The notes beneath the pieces are model-generated. The model ran no database searches. It was not told the DNA's origin and saw only the letters and a program-made list of their open reading frames with translations. A program made the position numbers and the translations under genes. A DNA stretch of 64,000 nt. It comes from Montifringilla adamsi (lineage: Eukaryota > Chordata > Aves > Passeriformes > Passeridae). The stretch lies in contig JAGGNK010006559.1 in the NCBI GenBank assembly GCA_017590115.1, positions 14,078,478-14,142,477 of the forward strand. Direction: 5' to 3'. Position 1 is the first letter of the stretch, and every line of letters begins with the position of its first letter. Positions 51,204-64,000 of the stretch are shown here, in pieces.

Positions 51204-51603
51204 TGTACTGGGTTTGGAGAAATGTTTGCTTCTGTGGGCTGGCCTAAAAAAAAAAAAATGCCCCAGTAGCAGCAGCAGCGAGAGTGGGCATGGAAAACTG
51301 ACTGTCCTTTGAGAGATCAAAGGCAACATTTTCAACAGTGTTGAAAAGTGAAGGCTTAATAAATAATAAAACCATCAGGACAGGTTGTTCCTTCTGATGA
51401 TATGGTAGTTCCTTCTGATAGCCTTGCATCTTTGTCCTATTTTCAGTTTGGGGACACAAGAGTTTGATGGCATTTCCAAACACTTTGTAGTGCACAATGA
51501 CTTTTTCTTCAGCATGTTCATTGGATTGCAAAGGCTACTGCATCTTCAGTTCAGTCTTTGGCCCTCTGGAGGTCTCCAAATTTTGGCTACCCGAAACAGG
51601 GAC
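51204..51603 (+). mobile_element. Possible degraded LTR plus primer-binding-site remnant
   Basis: The segment 51204-51578 starts TGTACTGGG and ends CTCCA, giving the TG...CA ends of an LTR. It contains two AATAAA hexamers (51358 and 51365). Five bases later, 51584-51603 reads TGGCTACCCGAAACAGGGAC. This is close to the primer-binding site complementary to the 3' end of tRNA-Lys used by many retroviruses, with two substitutions and one extra A. Together these suggest the 5' LTR and leader start of an old endogenous retrovirus on the + strand. No gag or pol is recognisable downstream, so the body is lost or too diverged. Family unknown. The LTR assignment is inference. Confidence 0.45.
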
Positions 51604-54600
51604 AATAAACCAGGAGTGCATTGATGTCTTATTCTCCAAGTCAGCGGGGCAAGAGCAAAGCTCAGTGTGCTGTAGCAGTGCTGACGTGGTAAAGTTCAAA
51701 AGGAGCTCAAAAGAAGAAGGGGTGGTCCTGTGTCACAGAGCTGTGTGCTGCAGGCTTTCTTCATCTTGAAATAATACAGTGCATGACTGGAGATGACAAA
51801 TAAAGCAGAGAGCCCTTAGTTTAGTTTTCGCCAAAGACACGATGCCAGAGGCTGCTGTCAGTGAGCGCTGAGGAGTGTCAGGGGGAAGAAGCTGCCCTGT
51901 TCTTGCTTCAGAGGTCTGTGAAGCAGGAGCTGTGTGAATGCACTGTGCTGTGAGAAAGGAAAAGACAATGACTTTTGAGGAAAAGGTTGTGTATGGTTCA
52001 TAGCATCTTCCCCAGTATCACTGTCTTTTCTATACACTCCTGAATCATAAAAAATTTGCTGCTACTGAAACCCCACAAAGTGTCAGCTTGTGATCTTTCT
52101 GGCCTTAAAATTTACCAAGTTTACCTCTTTTTCTGAGTCATATCCCCTGCTTCTTCTGACTTCTGCTGTGTTCCAAAAAAAAAAAAACCAAAAAAAACCC
52201 AAAAATACTCTTTTCTGTATTTTTTAACCCATTCCACTTCACCACCACTGAAATCACAAGGACAGTTTAACAGTTTTCTATTAAAAGACTGACTCAAGTG
52301 CAATTCCAGCTGAAGTAAAAAAAAAACCCAAAAACCAAAAAAGTACATTTATTAATATTTCCGTTTCCATGGCACTGAAGAATACAGACTTTAGACTTTT
52401 TCTCTCATGTTTTGACAAACCAGCTATGTACTGAGACACCATAGAGATCACAAATGGGTTTTATGCTGAATTCTTTTGTGATATCAGCTGTTTATTAATC
52501 AGGAAATGGCAAGGACATGGATAGTAGGGTTGCCAGACATAAGGGTCTGGTAGTCTGTCACTCTTCTTCATACCACAGAAGTGGTCTCAGAGAAATTTTG
52601 GCTGTATGAATGACAGGAAGATGCAGAGCTGAAGACAGGCAGATAATTACTCTGAGATTTTTTTGCCCTTGAACAAGCTGACCTGGAAGTGAGCACTTGG
52701 TTAATGCTAATAGGAGTGCTGCAAAGTAATCATTTATGTCATTCTTTAAAAAGTGTCTCCCTTGAGCTTTACTGAGTACCTAAGTGCCCGTGCCAGATGG
52801 ACCAAGAGAGCTCTATTAGATAGGAATTATTTTACATCTCCTGCCAAGGTACAGCTGCTGCATAGCCCTCTCTCTCCCCCACCTTACTTCTGTCTATCTG
52901 CACTGTATATCCAAAATATTCTATTAACTGCTGAACTTCTATTAGCTTTTGATGGGAAAAAACTCGCTAAATTTAATTCTTTGTAATATTTTTTATTCAG
53001 TTATTAAATGCTACAGAATATACATTCAGTAATACATCTACTTCAGAGAGTTAGGTAGTATGTGATTAGTACAATTAAAACTTTTTCAGACTCTGAGACA
53101 GATAATTTAGTTGATATGTATTACTACAATCAGGAAATTTTATTTGAGTCTTGGACATGGTAAAGTAATGGAAGTTAGTTATTTTGAAAAGCTGATGGCC
53201 TAACTGCATTCCCTTGGAGAGTGATCATGCTGAGATTGCAAATGGGAATAAAAGAAGAAACCCTTGTGGTAGGTGTTAAATTCATCAGCTGTTAGTCTGT
53301 CAAAGTTTGCGTACATCATCACCCCTCTAGGGCAGTTACAGGACAACCAGATTGCAGCTGAAGACAAAGGTGTGGTTTTTCAAGTACTTGTGAGGCAACC
53401 TCCCTTTTCCCTACCCCTTTGCACTGCTGGTTTCAAGTGAAGTCTGGATAGGATGCTTACATCTGACCTACACAGAAGCACTGAAAACAGGGAGATCTGT
53501 AGCAGTGCATGTAGTGGAGTTTAAGGTAAAACCAAAAGTATTCCAAAGCAGTTGTGTGCTCTCCATGCTGCGGTTGTCAGGTGTTCATAATGTCTTATCT
53601 TCTGCCTTTGGGAATAGTCTCTCTGCTTGTCTCAGTGATTTGACTCTGTCTCTTTGAGAAATTTCACTGTGGAGAAAGTCAGATTTTTCAGCTTTTGTTT
53701 TTCACCCAGAAACAGAAGCATTTTTCAGGATGTATTTAAAAGCAGTATTTCAAAGGATGGACAGCAACAATTTTTTTCCTTCTTGTTTATCTAATCAGAT
53801 TTTGAAAAGGAAAACACAGCTATTAATTCAATAGAATGCTTGCTTTTATGAAACTGATCTTTGCCACAGCAAATGACCAAAGGATACTATTACCTTAGGT
53901 ATTTATGGATGTATTTCCTCAGCTGGAAATATATTTCCTTAGACAATAAGGTATTTTATCAGAGAAACAGACTTCTTGTGTGTTTCAATATTGCTGCTCA
54001 TACTGGCATTGCATTTTATTTCTTAGGGTGGTTACATAAAGCCTGAAAAGAAAGAATATACTGCTTTGTTTCACTGAGGCTGTTACTGCTTAATTAGCAT
54101 TTGTTTGATTTTATATATGTATGTTGTCATTGATAGGAGGTAACAAAATTAAAATAGTGACAATTTTGAGACACTTCTGTTTGGCATCTCCATAATCTGA
54201 GGATTATTTGAATATTCAAAGTCTCTTCAGTAAATGTCAGAACTGATCTTGTAGTCCTTCTTCTTCCCCCTTTCCCCTTCCACCTTCCCCTTCCCCTTCC
54301 CTTTCCCCTTCCCATTCCCCTTTCCTTTTTTATTTTGTTTTAATAAAATATGGACATATATTAAAAAATAAATGAATGAAACAATTCAAACTCTTTTTCT
54401 GCTCAGAGTAGGTATAAAGCAGATTATAGGGTTTTTTCCATTGTCTTTCAGTTTGGAAATTAACCCTCACTGTCTGTAAGAATGGATTTCATTGTGTACA
54501 AACTTATGTGATTATTTGAGGGAGCTATGAATGTACAGGTTAATAATGAACAGATATATCTGATTCCTTCTAGTTCTAGGTGTAAATTACAGTAAAGCTT

Positions 54601-55460
54601 ACCGCTTTTCAAGAGGTAGAATACTCTTCTGCAGTTCATTTTTGCTTTTGAATTCAATGTTTAGAGCTTTGGCCTTATTCAACATTTAGAGCTGCACATG
54701 TATGCTTCTATGTGGATAAGAACCAGGCAGTACTCAATGATAAAATAATAATGATAATAAAAAAAAAACAACAACAGCAGCAGCAGATCAGTGGAGAGAA
54801 GATATGAGGCTGCTATCAAAGAGCTCACAGCAATGAGTTATAGGTGTTTCCTGATGCTGTTCCTGAGACATCACATTTCTACCACAGCAGAAGTGCTGGG
54901 ATTTTCTTATATTGGCACAAATAATTTCTGATTCCCATATGTTGGTATAAAAAAGATAATTTTTTTGGCATGGTACAATTTATTCTGAAATTGCTGGCCA
55001 TGGATTATTTCAGTTACTTTTTCCAGAGATGAACTGAAAGTGTTAAAGGAAGAAAAGGAAAAAGGACATAAGAAGAAAAAGGTGGGGTAGAAGAAGTTGA
55101 TATAATTAGTTCCAAAAGGAAGAATTTGTTACATTTCCAGCTCAGCATGCTCATCAACACCACTGGAGAATGTGCAGTACATGTTAAACGACTCCTTTCT
55201 GTTCTGTAAACATAGGCATGGTTCCCTGCAGTGCACAAGAAAAGCAATTCCTCTACCAATAAACTACAGAAGCACTTCTACCAGCCACCTCTCTTTTATG
55301 AAAAATTCCATCTGTCTAACACTTCTGACTTTCTAGAACCTGATACATCTTTTTTATCCGTTTCTTTTTTTTTTTTTTTTTAAGTTGATCAAGACCAAAG
55401 ACCATTCTCAGTCATAAACTTCTAAATATTTTTTAGGTTTTGTTCAATTACTTTCTTCAG
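51604..55460. other. Gene-free intergenic DNA
   Basis: The first 350 bases may be leader or body remnants of the retroviral element at 51.2 kb, but nothing coding is recognisable. The rest is AT-rich, with A-runs near 52170-52190 and 52320, the CCCCTT tract and a short AAT/AAC/CAG run near 54740-54785. Confidence 0.55.
54256..54325 (+). repeat. Pyrimidine tract, CCCCTT-type repeat
   Basis: About 70 bases of nearly pure pyrimidine with repeated CCCCTT units. The minus strand therefore carries many GGG/GGGG runs with short loops, which favours G-quadruplex or triplex structure. Confidence 0.9.
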
Positions 55461-55570
55461 AATTCACAGAATGATTAGGCTGGAAGGGACCTTAAAGATT
55501 ATCGAGTCCCACCCATGCCCTAACATCTCAACTAAACCCTGGCCTTCCTAACCCTTCCTAGAAACATTGT
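55461..55570 (-). mobile_element. CR1 LINE, 3' end fragment
   Basis: Antisense CR1 tail: TCACAGAATGATTAGGCTGG, AAGGGACCTTAAAGATTATC, GAGTCCCACCCATGCCC and TAACATCTCAACTAAACCCT. This is one of the better preserved copies here and is 5'-truncated. Confidence 0.88.
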
Positions 55571-58500
55571 CTATATAAACGTCGTAATTTGTAATTTTAC
55601 ATCTATATAATATCTGCATCTCTCTATATGTTTCATTTATATTGATACAGTAATGTCTATATGATTGAATGTTGGAATATTCTTTCTGATAACAACAAAT
55701 CTACAAGTTTGCAATTAATATCCTTTCCTTTCTTACCTATTTCAACATTTTATTTGTAAAGCTCTTTCTTGTTCCAGCAGTAATGTAAAAGAACCTCATG
55801 GATGAAAGGCAGATGTAGCTATGCAGAAAGAATGCCAGCCCCTGTTGTTCTAGTCATACAGGTAGATGGTACAAGCCAGTGTGAAGGCAGGCAGGGTATA
55901 CTGCACCCTAGGACTGCTGAAAATCGTATCCTTGGGGAGATTGTGGAGCTTGAGGTAGTGAATGAAACTACATTTCGAAATGTAACAAAAAAACCTGCTG
56001 ACACAGGAGTGCATCGCTGCAAAACAGAAAGTGAAAACTACAGATCTAGAACTCAAAGACATGGTTTGCTCTTTCTTGGCTTTTAGAGACTCTCCTTCCC
56101 TTGTGAATGTTATTGTGCTTTGGCAGATACTGAACTTTTGCTGTGGGAGCACCAGATGATCCCAGAAAATGAAACCATGTTGTGAGAGGCATAAAAGTCT
56201 CTGAAGAGAAGACCTTCTCTGCCAAGGACTGAATACATATATTTAACTTGCAAGCTGAACTCATTTCAGAGAACTGAGATATACTCAGGCTTTCTCAGAA
56301 GACTAATCTTCATGGTTTATTTAGCAACAAGAATGGCTTATGTCCATCACTCCTTTTTAAAAAGCATGGTAATGCTGAAATATTTGTCCTTGCCTCCTTC
56401 TACACAAAAGGTAGTTTCACTGAGGAAAAAAAAATATAAAATTGGGACAGATGGCATTGCTGAAGAAGAATAACTGTGAATCTCTCCAGAGTCTGTCGAA
56501 ATTACTCCTGTAGAAGGCAGGTATCTATCATCAGAAGTGATACAAATAGCCCCTTTGCTCCTAAGTAAGGCAAGGTATTATAATATTTGAGGTAATTTCC
56601 TCCTCTCCTTTAGCACTGCTGCTGCAGGCAGCAAGCATTCCGCTTCCATTAGAGTTATTCAGTCAGCCTCTTTGGGAGCATGTTTGTCAGGCACTGACCC
56701 ATTCTTTGGTGCTCCTCCCGGGAAGGGGCCTGGCATCTGTCAGAAGATACAAGGTTAGGAGGCTTAAGAAAGTCTTGCTCTGCACAAATAAGTGTCTTGC
56801 AGCAAGTACCACATTTCAACACCCCATTCTCCAGTTCAATGTCTAGGATACAACATCACACAGATAAGACAATGCTCAATGAATATTCACTCTTCTGTTC
56901 TTCCTGGCTGTTGCAATTACTTAATTTTTTCTCTCAGGGGAAAGTTATTGTTCAGCAAACAAAGGATAATCTGCATAATCTTTAAGATTTTCCATTATTT
57001 CTTTTTATCTGAGCTACATCTCTAGAAGAGATTATAAATGTATTTTTATCATTAAGAGCATCTTACTGTCTGAGATGCATGTTACCCCTTCTTTTCTACT
57101 GTACAGTTAAAGTAGGCAGAGAGGAAGCAAGGCTGCTGAACCTCACTCTGAAAGAGAAACAGAACTGAGATCATGCCCTCCACACATTAATTCAAGTTCT
57201 GGATTAAGGTTTAAGCACTGTCTTTGTAATCTTGGATTTACTTATTGATACATTTCTCTTTAAAAGGATAATGTATTTGATGTGAGCACTCTGTCTGTCC
57301 ATAAGTACTGATTTCTTTTGGTAAATTCACTCAAAGGGCTTGAATTTTATGTCAGCTGTAACTATTTATTTCATATTTATTGTATTTTACAATAGCACAA
57401 AACATACTTCCACTTAGTTTGATTCATTGTACTGCTTAAGACAATGTGATGATGGTCACTGAAAAAAAACTTCTCTAAAGTGTAGGGAGAAAAAAATGCA
57501 TGTAGATTTTTCAGGCATGACATTTCAATAAACTGACCTTTGCAATACTGTTTGAGTGACAAGAACACAAAAACCTCATTGCAAACATGACATTTACTTT
57601 CAAATATTTCCATTTATCCAGCCAGTGGGGTTTTTAGCCAGTGGGGTTTTTTTTATGGGATTGTATTTCAAAGATGATTTTCTATTAGTTATTCTTTACA
57701 TTTCTGTTTGAACTTGTGCATTTATTTGAGTTTGCTGTAGGTAGGCAAATGGAGTTTCTAATGAAAACTTGTGCTTCTTGCACAAGCTGAAAAACTGAGC
57801 TTCTAACATTTTGTTTTTCTTCACAGCCTAGCTAACACCTTTTTTTTTTTTTTGGATCATCTTTCAAATGCAAGTGCTGTTATGGATTTTGAACACTGAA
57901 TACACTGAATTACATCTTAGCCTAGGTGAACATTATCACAAGGATCAATACCTCAAGAACTAGTGGCTACCTTAAATTCCATTTTTGTAAGTATATAAGC
58001 TCTGCAGTCCCAGTATTAATATCATTATAAATCTGCAAAACATTGTTTTAATTAACTGCTTAGCTAACCTTGTTCTTAACAAAATTTAATTGTTGGAACA
58101 ATTAAGACTAATTTTTGTTCTGATTTTCATGAACAATGTTAAAAGCTGGATTATTGGATTGACTTAGTAGGAGGATGTTCTCTGTACTGATAAAAAGGGT
58201 ATTCTTGTCAGCAAGCACAGAGCTTTTGTGTATATAGATTATGCTCTGATGTCATAAATATAAAATAATATGAAGATTTAAATTTCAAAGTATTAAAAGT
58301 CTAAGTTATTAATTAGATGTGTTATGTTCAGCTTACAATGTGAATAACTCGTTCATGAATATATATTCCCTTATCAAGTATTTCGGGAAACTAATTTGAA
58401 TGTAACCTTTGCAATATGAAAATGCATTAAAGCATTTTATTCTATTATCCTCTCCCACTTTCCCTATTATTCTATTTTAGTCTTTTGTATTCACATTAGC

Positions 58501-61500
58501 TTGCTTTTCCAGGTTCTGTTGAAATTTAATTAATTATCATTTTCTGTACACTTTTTCACCTTACTTCCTACTTTTGTTCAATATGCTTAGTACAAAACAA
58601 AAATCTTTCCAATTACTGAGATAGAATTGTTCTTTCCATCTGCTTTTTAAGGCCTTAGAGGGAATTTCCCTTCACATCTACCTCTTTTTAAAGCATTATA
58701 TTCTTCTGTGGGTTCCATTCTGTGTGAAAGAAGAAACTACACTTGATGAGGCCAAAGTTTTTTTCCCACTTAAGATTTGTAGTAGTCATTCATAACACTG
58801 GAAGTAGAATCTGGCCACAAGTAACTACTGCAACTGTAAAAAATTTTTATAGAAGGGAATCCTTCATAAAAGAAGTACTTTATTCAATTTTTCATTGAAC
58901 AGTTGGTGGGTTTTTTATAACTCTTACAAAACTGTGTATTTATAGTATTATTTCTAAAAACAGTTTGCACATTAAAATATTTGGTTTATTTAAATTTTCG
59001 TCTTTTCAAGATTTAGTCAGATTTTTATTGAATTCTTTCATTACCTTCAATATGAATGTTCAAATAATCAGAAGAAACAATTTACTGAAAGCAATCTGCA
59101 AAGTCACATCAAGTGGAGATAAGTTCGCCTTGGTATGATGAATCTTTCACACGTAGTAAAGACAGATTTCTAGCACATCAGGGGCTTTCTCAGAGCAGGA
59201 ACTGCACCACTCTGCCTCTGATGTATTCCAAACTTTGATAGGTTAGCACTTGGCAGAACAATTTCCTTATTCTTTTATCTATAATGACCTAAAACCAGCC
59301 CTGACAGAACTCTTTTGAATCTAGCATGCTGAGCTTGTTTTTCTTAAAAAGAACCTTTTTAATTTAAAAGGTTTTAGCGATAGACAAATTCTTCTTAGCT
59401 GTATCTACGTTATTCATAAGACAGTGTCAATATGGAGGATAAAGTAGCAGTACAAAATCTATTTAATTACTATCCTTTCTATATAATTTTGTTCTATAGT
59501 GAAATTTCAAGTAATCAATGGAAATTGTATTCAACTGGGACTAATTTTATTTTTTTCCGATATACTTTGTCTTCCATTGGACATGGAGAAAAGTACTACA
59601 AACAGGGGACAAGAAGAATCCAGACCAAATCTCTATTTATCCAATAGAAGTGAAAAGTTTTAATGTCACTGATGTTATACTTGTTAAACAGGAATTGAAT
59701 CGATGAGATTAAAATTTTCAAACATTAAAAAAATGCACTTTTTTCAGAATAACTGGCGTATTTCAGAAAGAGGCTACTCAGATTTATATGTTTATTTTAC
59801 CTTCCAAAAATTTCACACTATTAGGGACAGTTTATTAATTTCAATTTTTTTTTATTTTTGTTTTTAATTTGATTTTATCTTTTCTAGACAGTGCTGTTAA
59901 GTATTTACTAAATATCATTTTTTCAGCCTGAAAAAGTCAATTAGTTTTTGTTCTGAAAAACAGTTTAAGTTGTGGCTTAAATTTTCCTTCTCCTAATTTA
60001 TGTAGAAACCCAAAGTGCTGGCTGGTACCAGTCCTGTGCAAAGCAATTCAAGTTTCTTTGCTATAATTGCTACAAAACCACCATGCATATTGTTTTCCCA
60101 ATAAATTAGAATGACAGAGTGGTAGATTCTCATACGATTTTCTAAGAGATTTTTTGTTTCTTTCCTAGTCCACCATGATTAATTTCAATAGATAGAAGAA
60201 ATTTAATAATCTGGTAGGAACACATGGGAACTACTGAAATATTTGCAAAATATAAGGAATGTATGTATTTCAAATGTCATCATTACAACACAAACTGCTC
60301 TAGAAGGTTCTGAAGCATTTAAAAAACTTTATCTTTTGACAAATTGACTGATAAACTTTTACCTGAGGAAAAATTCTTGCTCATACGTGTAATACTTATA
60401 ATAATGGCATCATACTGTTGATGTATCTTTCATACTTTGTTTGATTGTTTAGTAAAAGAAGCTTTGCATTCAATCACAGTTTTTTGAAAATCAGTTTTAA
60501 ATACCCTGCAGGGTAGTTTTCCCAAACTATTTTATGCATAGATTAAAATTTCAGACCTGAAGACCACAGGCTATATCAATGACATTGAATTCACTTGCTT
60601 CAAAGGGAGCTTTCTTTTGAATACAAATGGCAAAATCTTTCTCACTTCAATGTTATTTCTGCTTGAGTAGCAACAGAATAAAATCCACGTAAAAACCTGG
60701 TGACTTTGTCTGCATTGCCTTAAATATAGTCTAAAATGTGTAAAATTGACATGATTTTGGTGCCGCCATTTTTATTTGCTCAAGCTGAGATATTTCAATG
60801 AAGTGTTGCACCCAATTTCTTTCCTGAAGACACCTCACTGAAATATTTTTGCACCTCTGTGCCAATATAAGGGTGTGTTTTCAGTACTTTTACATCAGCA
60901 AAGTCAATCTGGGGAGCATTCAAGTGCCAGTGTGATACATAGAAATATTTTTGCAAAATTACTATGAAAATAGCTGTTAGAACCTCTTTGGAATGGCAAG
61001 TTTAATTTTACTACTGTAAATATCGAAGACTGCACCAGAGATAAGTTGAAGCCTCAGGATCACCTGAGTAATTGACTTTGCAAATCATGTTTATCTTCCA
61101 CATCACTGGAAGTCTGCTCATTGTTTTGTGTACTTTGTACTACTGCATCTAATTCTGCCAGGTATTTACAAAATGTCAGCAGAGTCCTGGACTCTTTATG
61201 GTAGAGCAAATAAAAGCAGCTTAGTGAAACCCACTTTTTTCTCATTTTCTGGGAATAAGGCTATGAAACTGACTATTCACTTGATTAATGAAGACATTTG
61301 ATTTATTAGATTAATTGTTATTTTAAATTTCACCTCAAAATTTCAAAATGCCTGGAATGCAAGATAATACTTAAGATTTTAAGGTGGTGGCTTTCTTCAC
61401 AAGCCACATGAAAACAACTGAGGTTGCTAACTGACAATCTGGTTGCCATTCACTATCAAAATGGCATGAAAGAAAAAGTCACACAAGTTCTACACATATG

Positions 61501-64000
61501 ATAAACAAACAAGGTGGTGTCAATTATCATGCAGAAAGTTGCAGCAAGGCTTAGTGTGAGATTTAATGTGGTTTTAAGTGGCTCCTACCAGAGGAGGTAC
61601 AGGTGGCTGGTTAAACACCACCAGTTGATCTGGCATTTGACCTAGAATGGAGCAGTGTTTTAAAAGCAGGTTTACACATGATATGATGAATTCACCAGAA
61701 ACTGTCCTTCACTTTGTCTTACCTTCTAAATTTTTGTTCATGTCTGTTTTGCCATCACATTTCTCAAGTGATTACCGACAGAAGGAAATAAACCTCACTT
61801 AAAATGAAGTCTGACTATAATAAACATTTTGACCTTATTGATCTAATTATGAAAAGGTCTTTCTACTGAAACATTTTCTTTCTGTTGCTGAGTTAAATAT
61901 GGGGAAATTGTAAACTTCTCCTATAGTTACTGAAAACATATTTTGAATTATTAGCCTTGCTGTTTACTTCTTTTATTAGTTCATTATGGTTTTTCCCCTG
62001 TTAAGGTCTCTGAAAAAGTAGCATTGCATGTTTCTGTCTATTGGCCTTGAAACTCTTTGGTCAGTGGTTCAGAAAAAAGTGGATTAATGGAATTTGTTTT
62101 TCTTTTCCATATTCAGCAAATGACCAGTAATGATCCTAATAATGTTGTCTGGGTCTGACAGATGAAGAAACATTGATTTTTTAAATTACAGTGTGAACTA
62201 GGTATAGATAACATCAGAAGCAGGACCTCCAAAAGACCTTTTGGTTTGTTATTACCTTGAATCATAAAATTGTGACTGTTCATCTAGAAACAATCTCCTT
62301 GCATGTGGGGTTCAGTACAGTTAATCTTCCCACGGTCTTTTTTAATCCAGGCAAACATTTATCTTCACAGTTTCCATTCTGCCCAGGTAAAGTATTAAAG
62401 TATCAGAATTTTGTTTTTCACATTCAAGATATGACAGAACTACAGTTTAAAAGGCACTTGGTAAGATTTGAGGCAATTCAACTTCAGCCAAAGAATATGA
62501 CTAAATGTGTTGCTCTATGTATTTTTGAGTCACCCATAGTCCTCCTTCCAGTTATATATATATGTATATATATATAATATGACTAATTAACAAATACATT
62601 TGATTTATTATTTATTTATTATATTATATATATATTCCAGTGTTTCTTGAATACATGGAAATACCTAAGCTTCTTGGCTTTTGTCACAAACAAACACTGT
62701 ACCTAACCAGAAGTATATTCACATTTAGAAAAGTAATATTAATGGTGTGGCAGGTCATAGAAATATATGTAAAAGGAGATAGGAGCTAAAGAGAAAAACT
62801 AGGGTTCCACATTGATTCTGAAATTCTTTGTCCACTGAATAGGTATTCAATATTATTAGAGCCCTGAGCATAAAGGGATCTGTCTCTGAAATGATATTAC
62901 AGTACTAGATTTCTTTAACACCAGATGCATTCATGCAAAAATGCAACACAGCACACAGCAGTAAAGTATTGGGAGGCTTTATTAAATTCAGCACTCCCTC
63001 CCTCTGCCTTCCTGGACAACTGTATGTAATTTATTTCCCTTAATAGCATTAGACTGCAAATGTTAGCTTAATGGGCACTGGAAAGTTCTTGCTTTTTCCT
63101 ACAGGGCAATCAATGCTTACTGCCAAAATGAATTCAGCAAATGTCCTTTGCAACATACAGAATATTAATCATTTTTGTAGGTAAATCCAGTATTTATGGT
63201 TAATTTACTGTATTTGCCATCAGCACAAATAAATTTTTGAAGTTCACCATCCAGTCTTACCCCATTCAAATGAGTATGACCACTAAAGGAGGGTAGATTA
63301 TGGCTTTCTTTTGGACATATGAATTGCATACTTATTGAGAAATTAAGGACGAGAAAGGCATACTTTAGTTTACCCCTAAAGCAGGTAATTATTTTCCAGA
63401 ACAGTGACTTTTGTTATATAACAGCTTTGAGCAGAGAAAATTGCCATAGTGTTTCTGACCATGGCCACAGCCACAGGCAAAGAGGAATTCTTTGCATTTA
63501 ACCACAAAATCTAGATACTAATGGAATGTTGAAATGGATCAGTGTTTGTCTCTCCTAGTATATGAGACAGCAAAATTATCACTTTTCAATCATTAACAGC
63601 CACTGGTAAATTGCTGACAAATGAAATCACTGTATCAGACCCAGCCATTGGTATTATATATTATTATGATAATTTTTATTGAAAAGGAAAGGAAAATGCA
63701 GCTACAAATTCTTTTAAATATTTTGGATTGTTCAGTATTTTCTAACCATGTACACATAATTATATATGCAGGGTTGATGGGCGATAAATAAAAGTCTAAG
63801 AGGATGGTTTGTTGTTTTTCTTTTTCTTGTAGCTTTACTGTGTTATGCAAAGTCAGGCTTGAAACTGTTCTGGGAGTAAAAAATTGAGAAACATGCAGAG
63901 CAAGAAAGTAGCTATGAAGCAAGTGATTTCTTTCAAAGTAGGCTATGACAAAAACCATTACTCCAAAATAATTAATTTGCAAATTACAAAGGTGTTTTGA
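55571..64000. other. Gene-free intergenic DNA
   Basis: AT-rich. It has a 94-codon ORF at 55802-56086 (+) of unknown nature, a 17-bp direct repeat with AGCCAGTGGGG near 57620-57650, a short poly(T) run near 57840-57854 and the TA microsatellite. ORFs elsewhere are short and have chance-like composition. I recognise no exon. Confidence 0.55.
62552..62636. repeat. TA-rich microsatellite
   Basis: TA-dinucleotide runs around 62552-62580 and 62622-62634, separated by TTTA-type repeats. Confidence 0.85.

Noticed and set aside
51244..51531. 95-codon ORF on the minus strand
   Set aside because: It lies wholly within the proposed LTR and ends in a homopolymer-coded Phe run, so a gene is unlikely.

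Overview
This window looks like nuclear DNA from a bird, most likely a songbird or close relative. It is AT-rich and almost gene-free, and it carries several fragments of CR1 LINEs, the dominant retrotransposon of birds. It also holds solo LTR-like copies of avian endogenous retroviruses. The one protein-coding gene I can support is a complete three-exon galanin receptor 1 gene (GALR1) on the + strand. The bird assignment rests on the repeats and the receptor sequence. The songbird assignment is weaker and rests on my memory of which LTR families are common in songbird genomes.

Layout: 1-18.7 kb is upstream intergenic DNA. It has a solo LTR at about 1.66-2.22 kb, simple repeats, an old CR1-like fragment near 8.6 kb, a CpG cluster in an otherwise AT-rich setting at 9.4 kb, and a possible diverged repeat near 13.2 kb. 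A CpG island (about 19.19-20.48 kb) covers the promoter-proximal region, 5' leader and first coding exon. GALR1 coding exons are 19819-20520, 26703-26768 and 30174-30491. They are separated by phase-0 introns of 6182 and 3405 bp and together encode 361 residues. Candidate poly(A) signals lie at 30702 and 30879, and a perfect 10-bp-stem hairpin sits early in the 3' UTR. From 31.6 to 64 kb the sequence is intergenic: CR1 pieces near 31.6-32.5, 42.4, 48.7 and 55.5 kb, a roughly 1.08-kb LTR-like element at 36.3-37.4 kb, a possible third LTR with a primer-binding-site-like motif at 51.2-51.6 kb, a GC-rich patch at 43.8-44.15 kb and several microsatellites.

Function: GALR1 is a class A G-protein-coupled receptor for the neuropeptide galanin. 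In known vertebrates it couples mainly to Gi/o. The sequence shows all seven membrane segments, the DRY and NPxxY motifs, the extracellular disulfide cysteines and the residues mapped by mutagenesis in the human receptor as galanin contacts. No operon-like or multi-gene system is present. I looked for a novel system and did not find one. The observations most worth checking are regulatory or structural: a 47-T tract ending in a splice-acceptor-like AACAG upstream of GALR1, upstream ORFs in the possible leader, the 3' UTR hairpin, the 9.4-kb CpG patch, and the possible LTR plus PBS near 51.2 kb.
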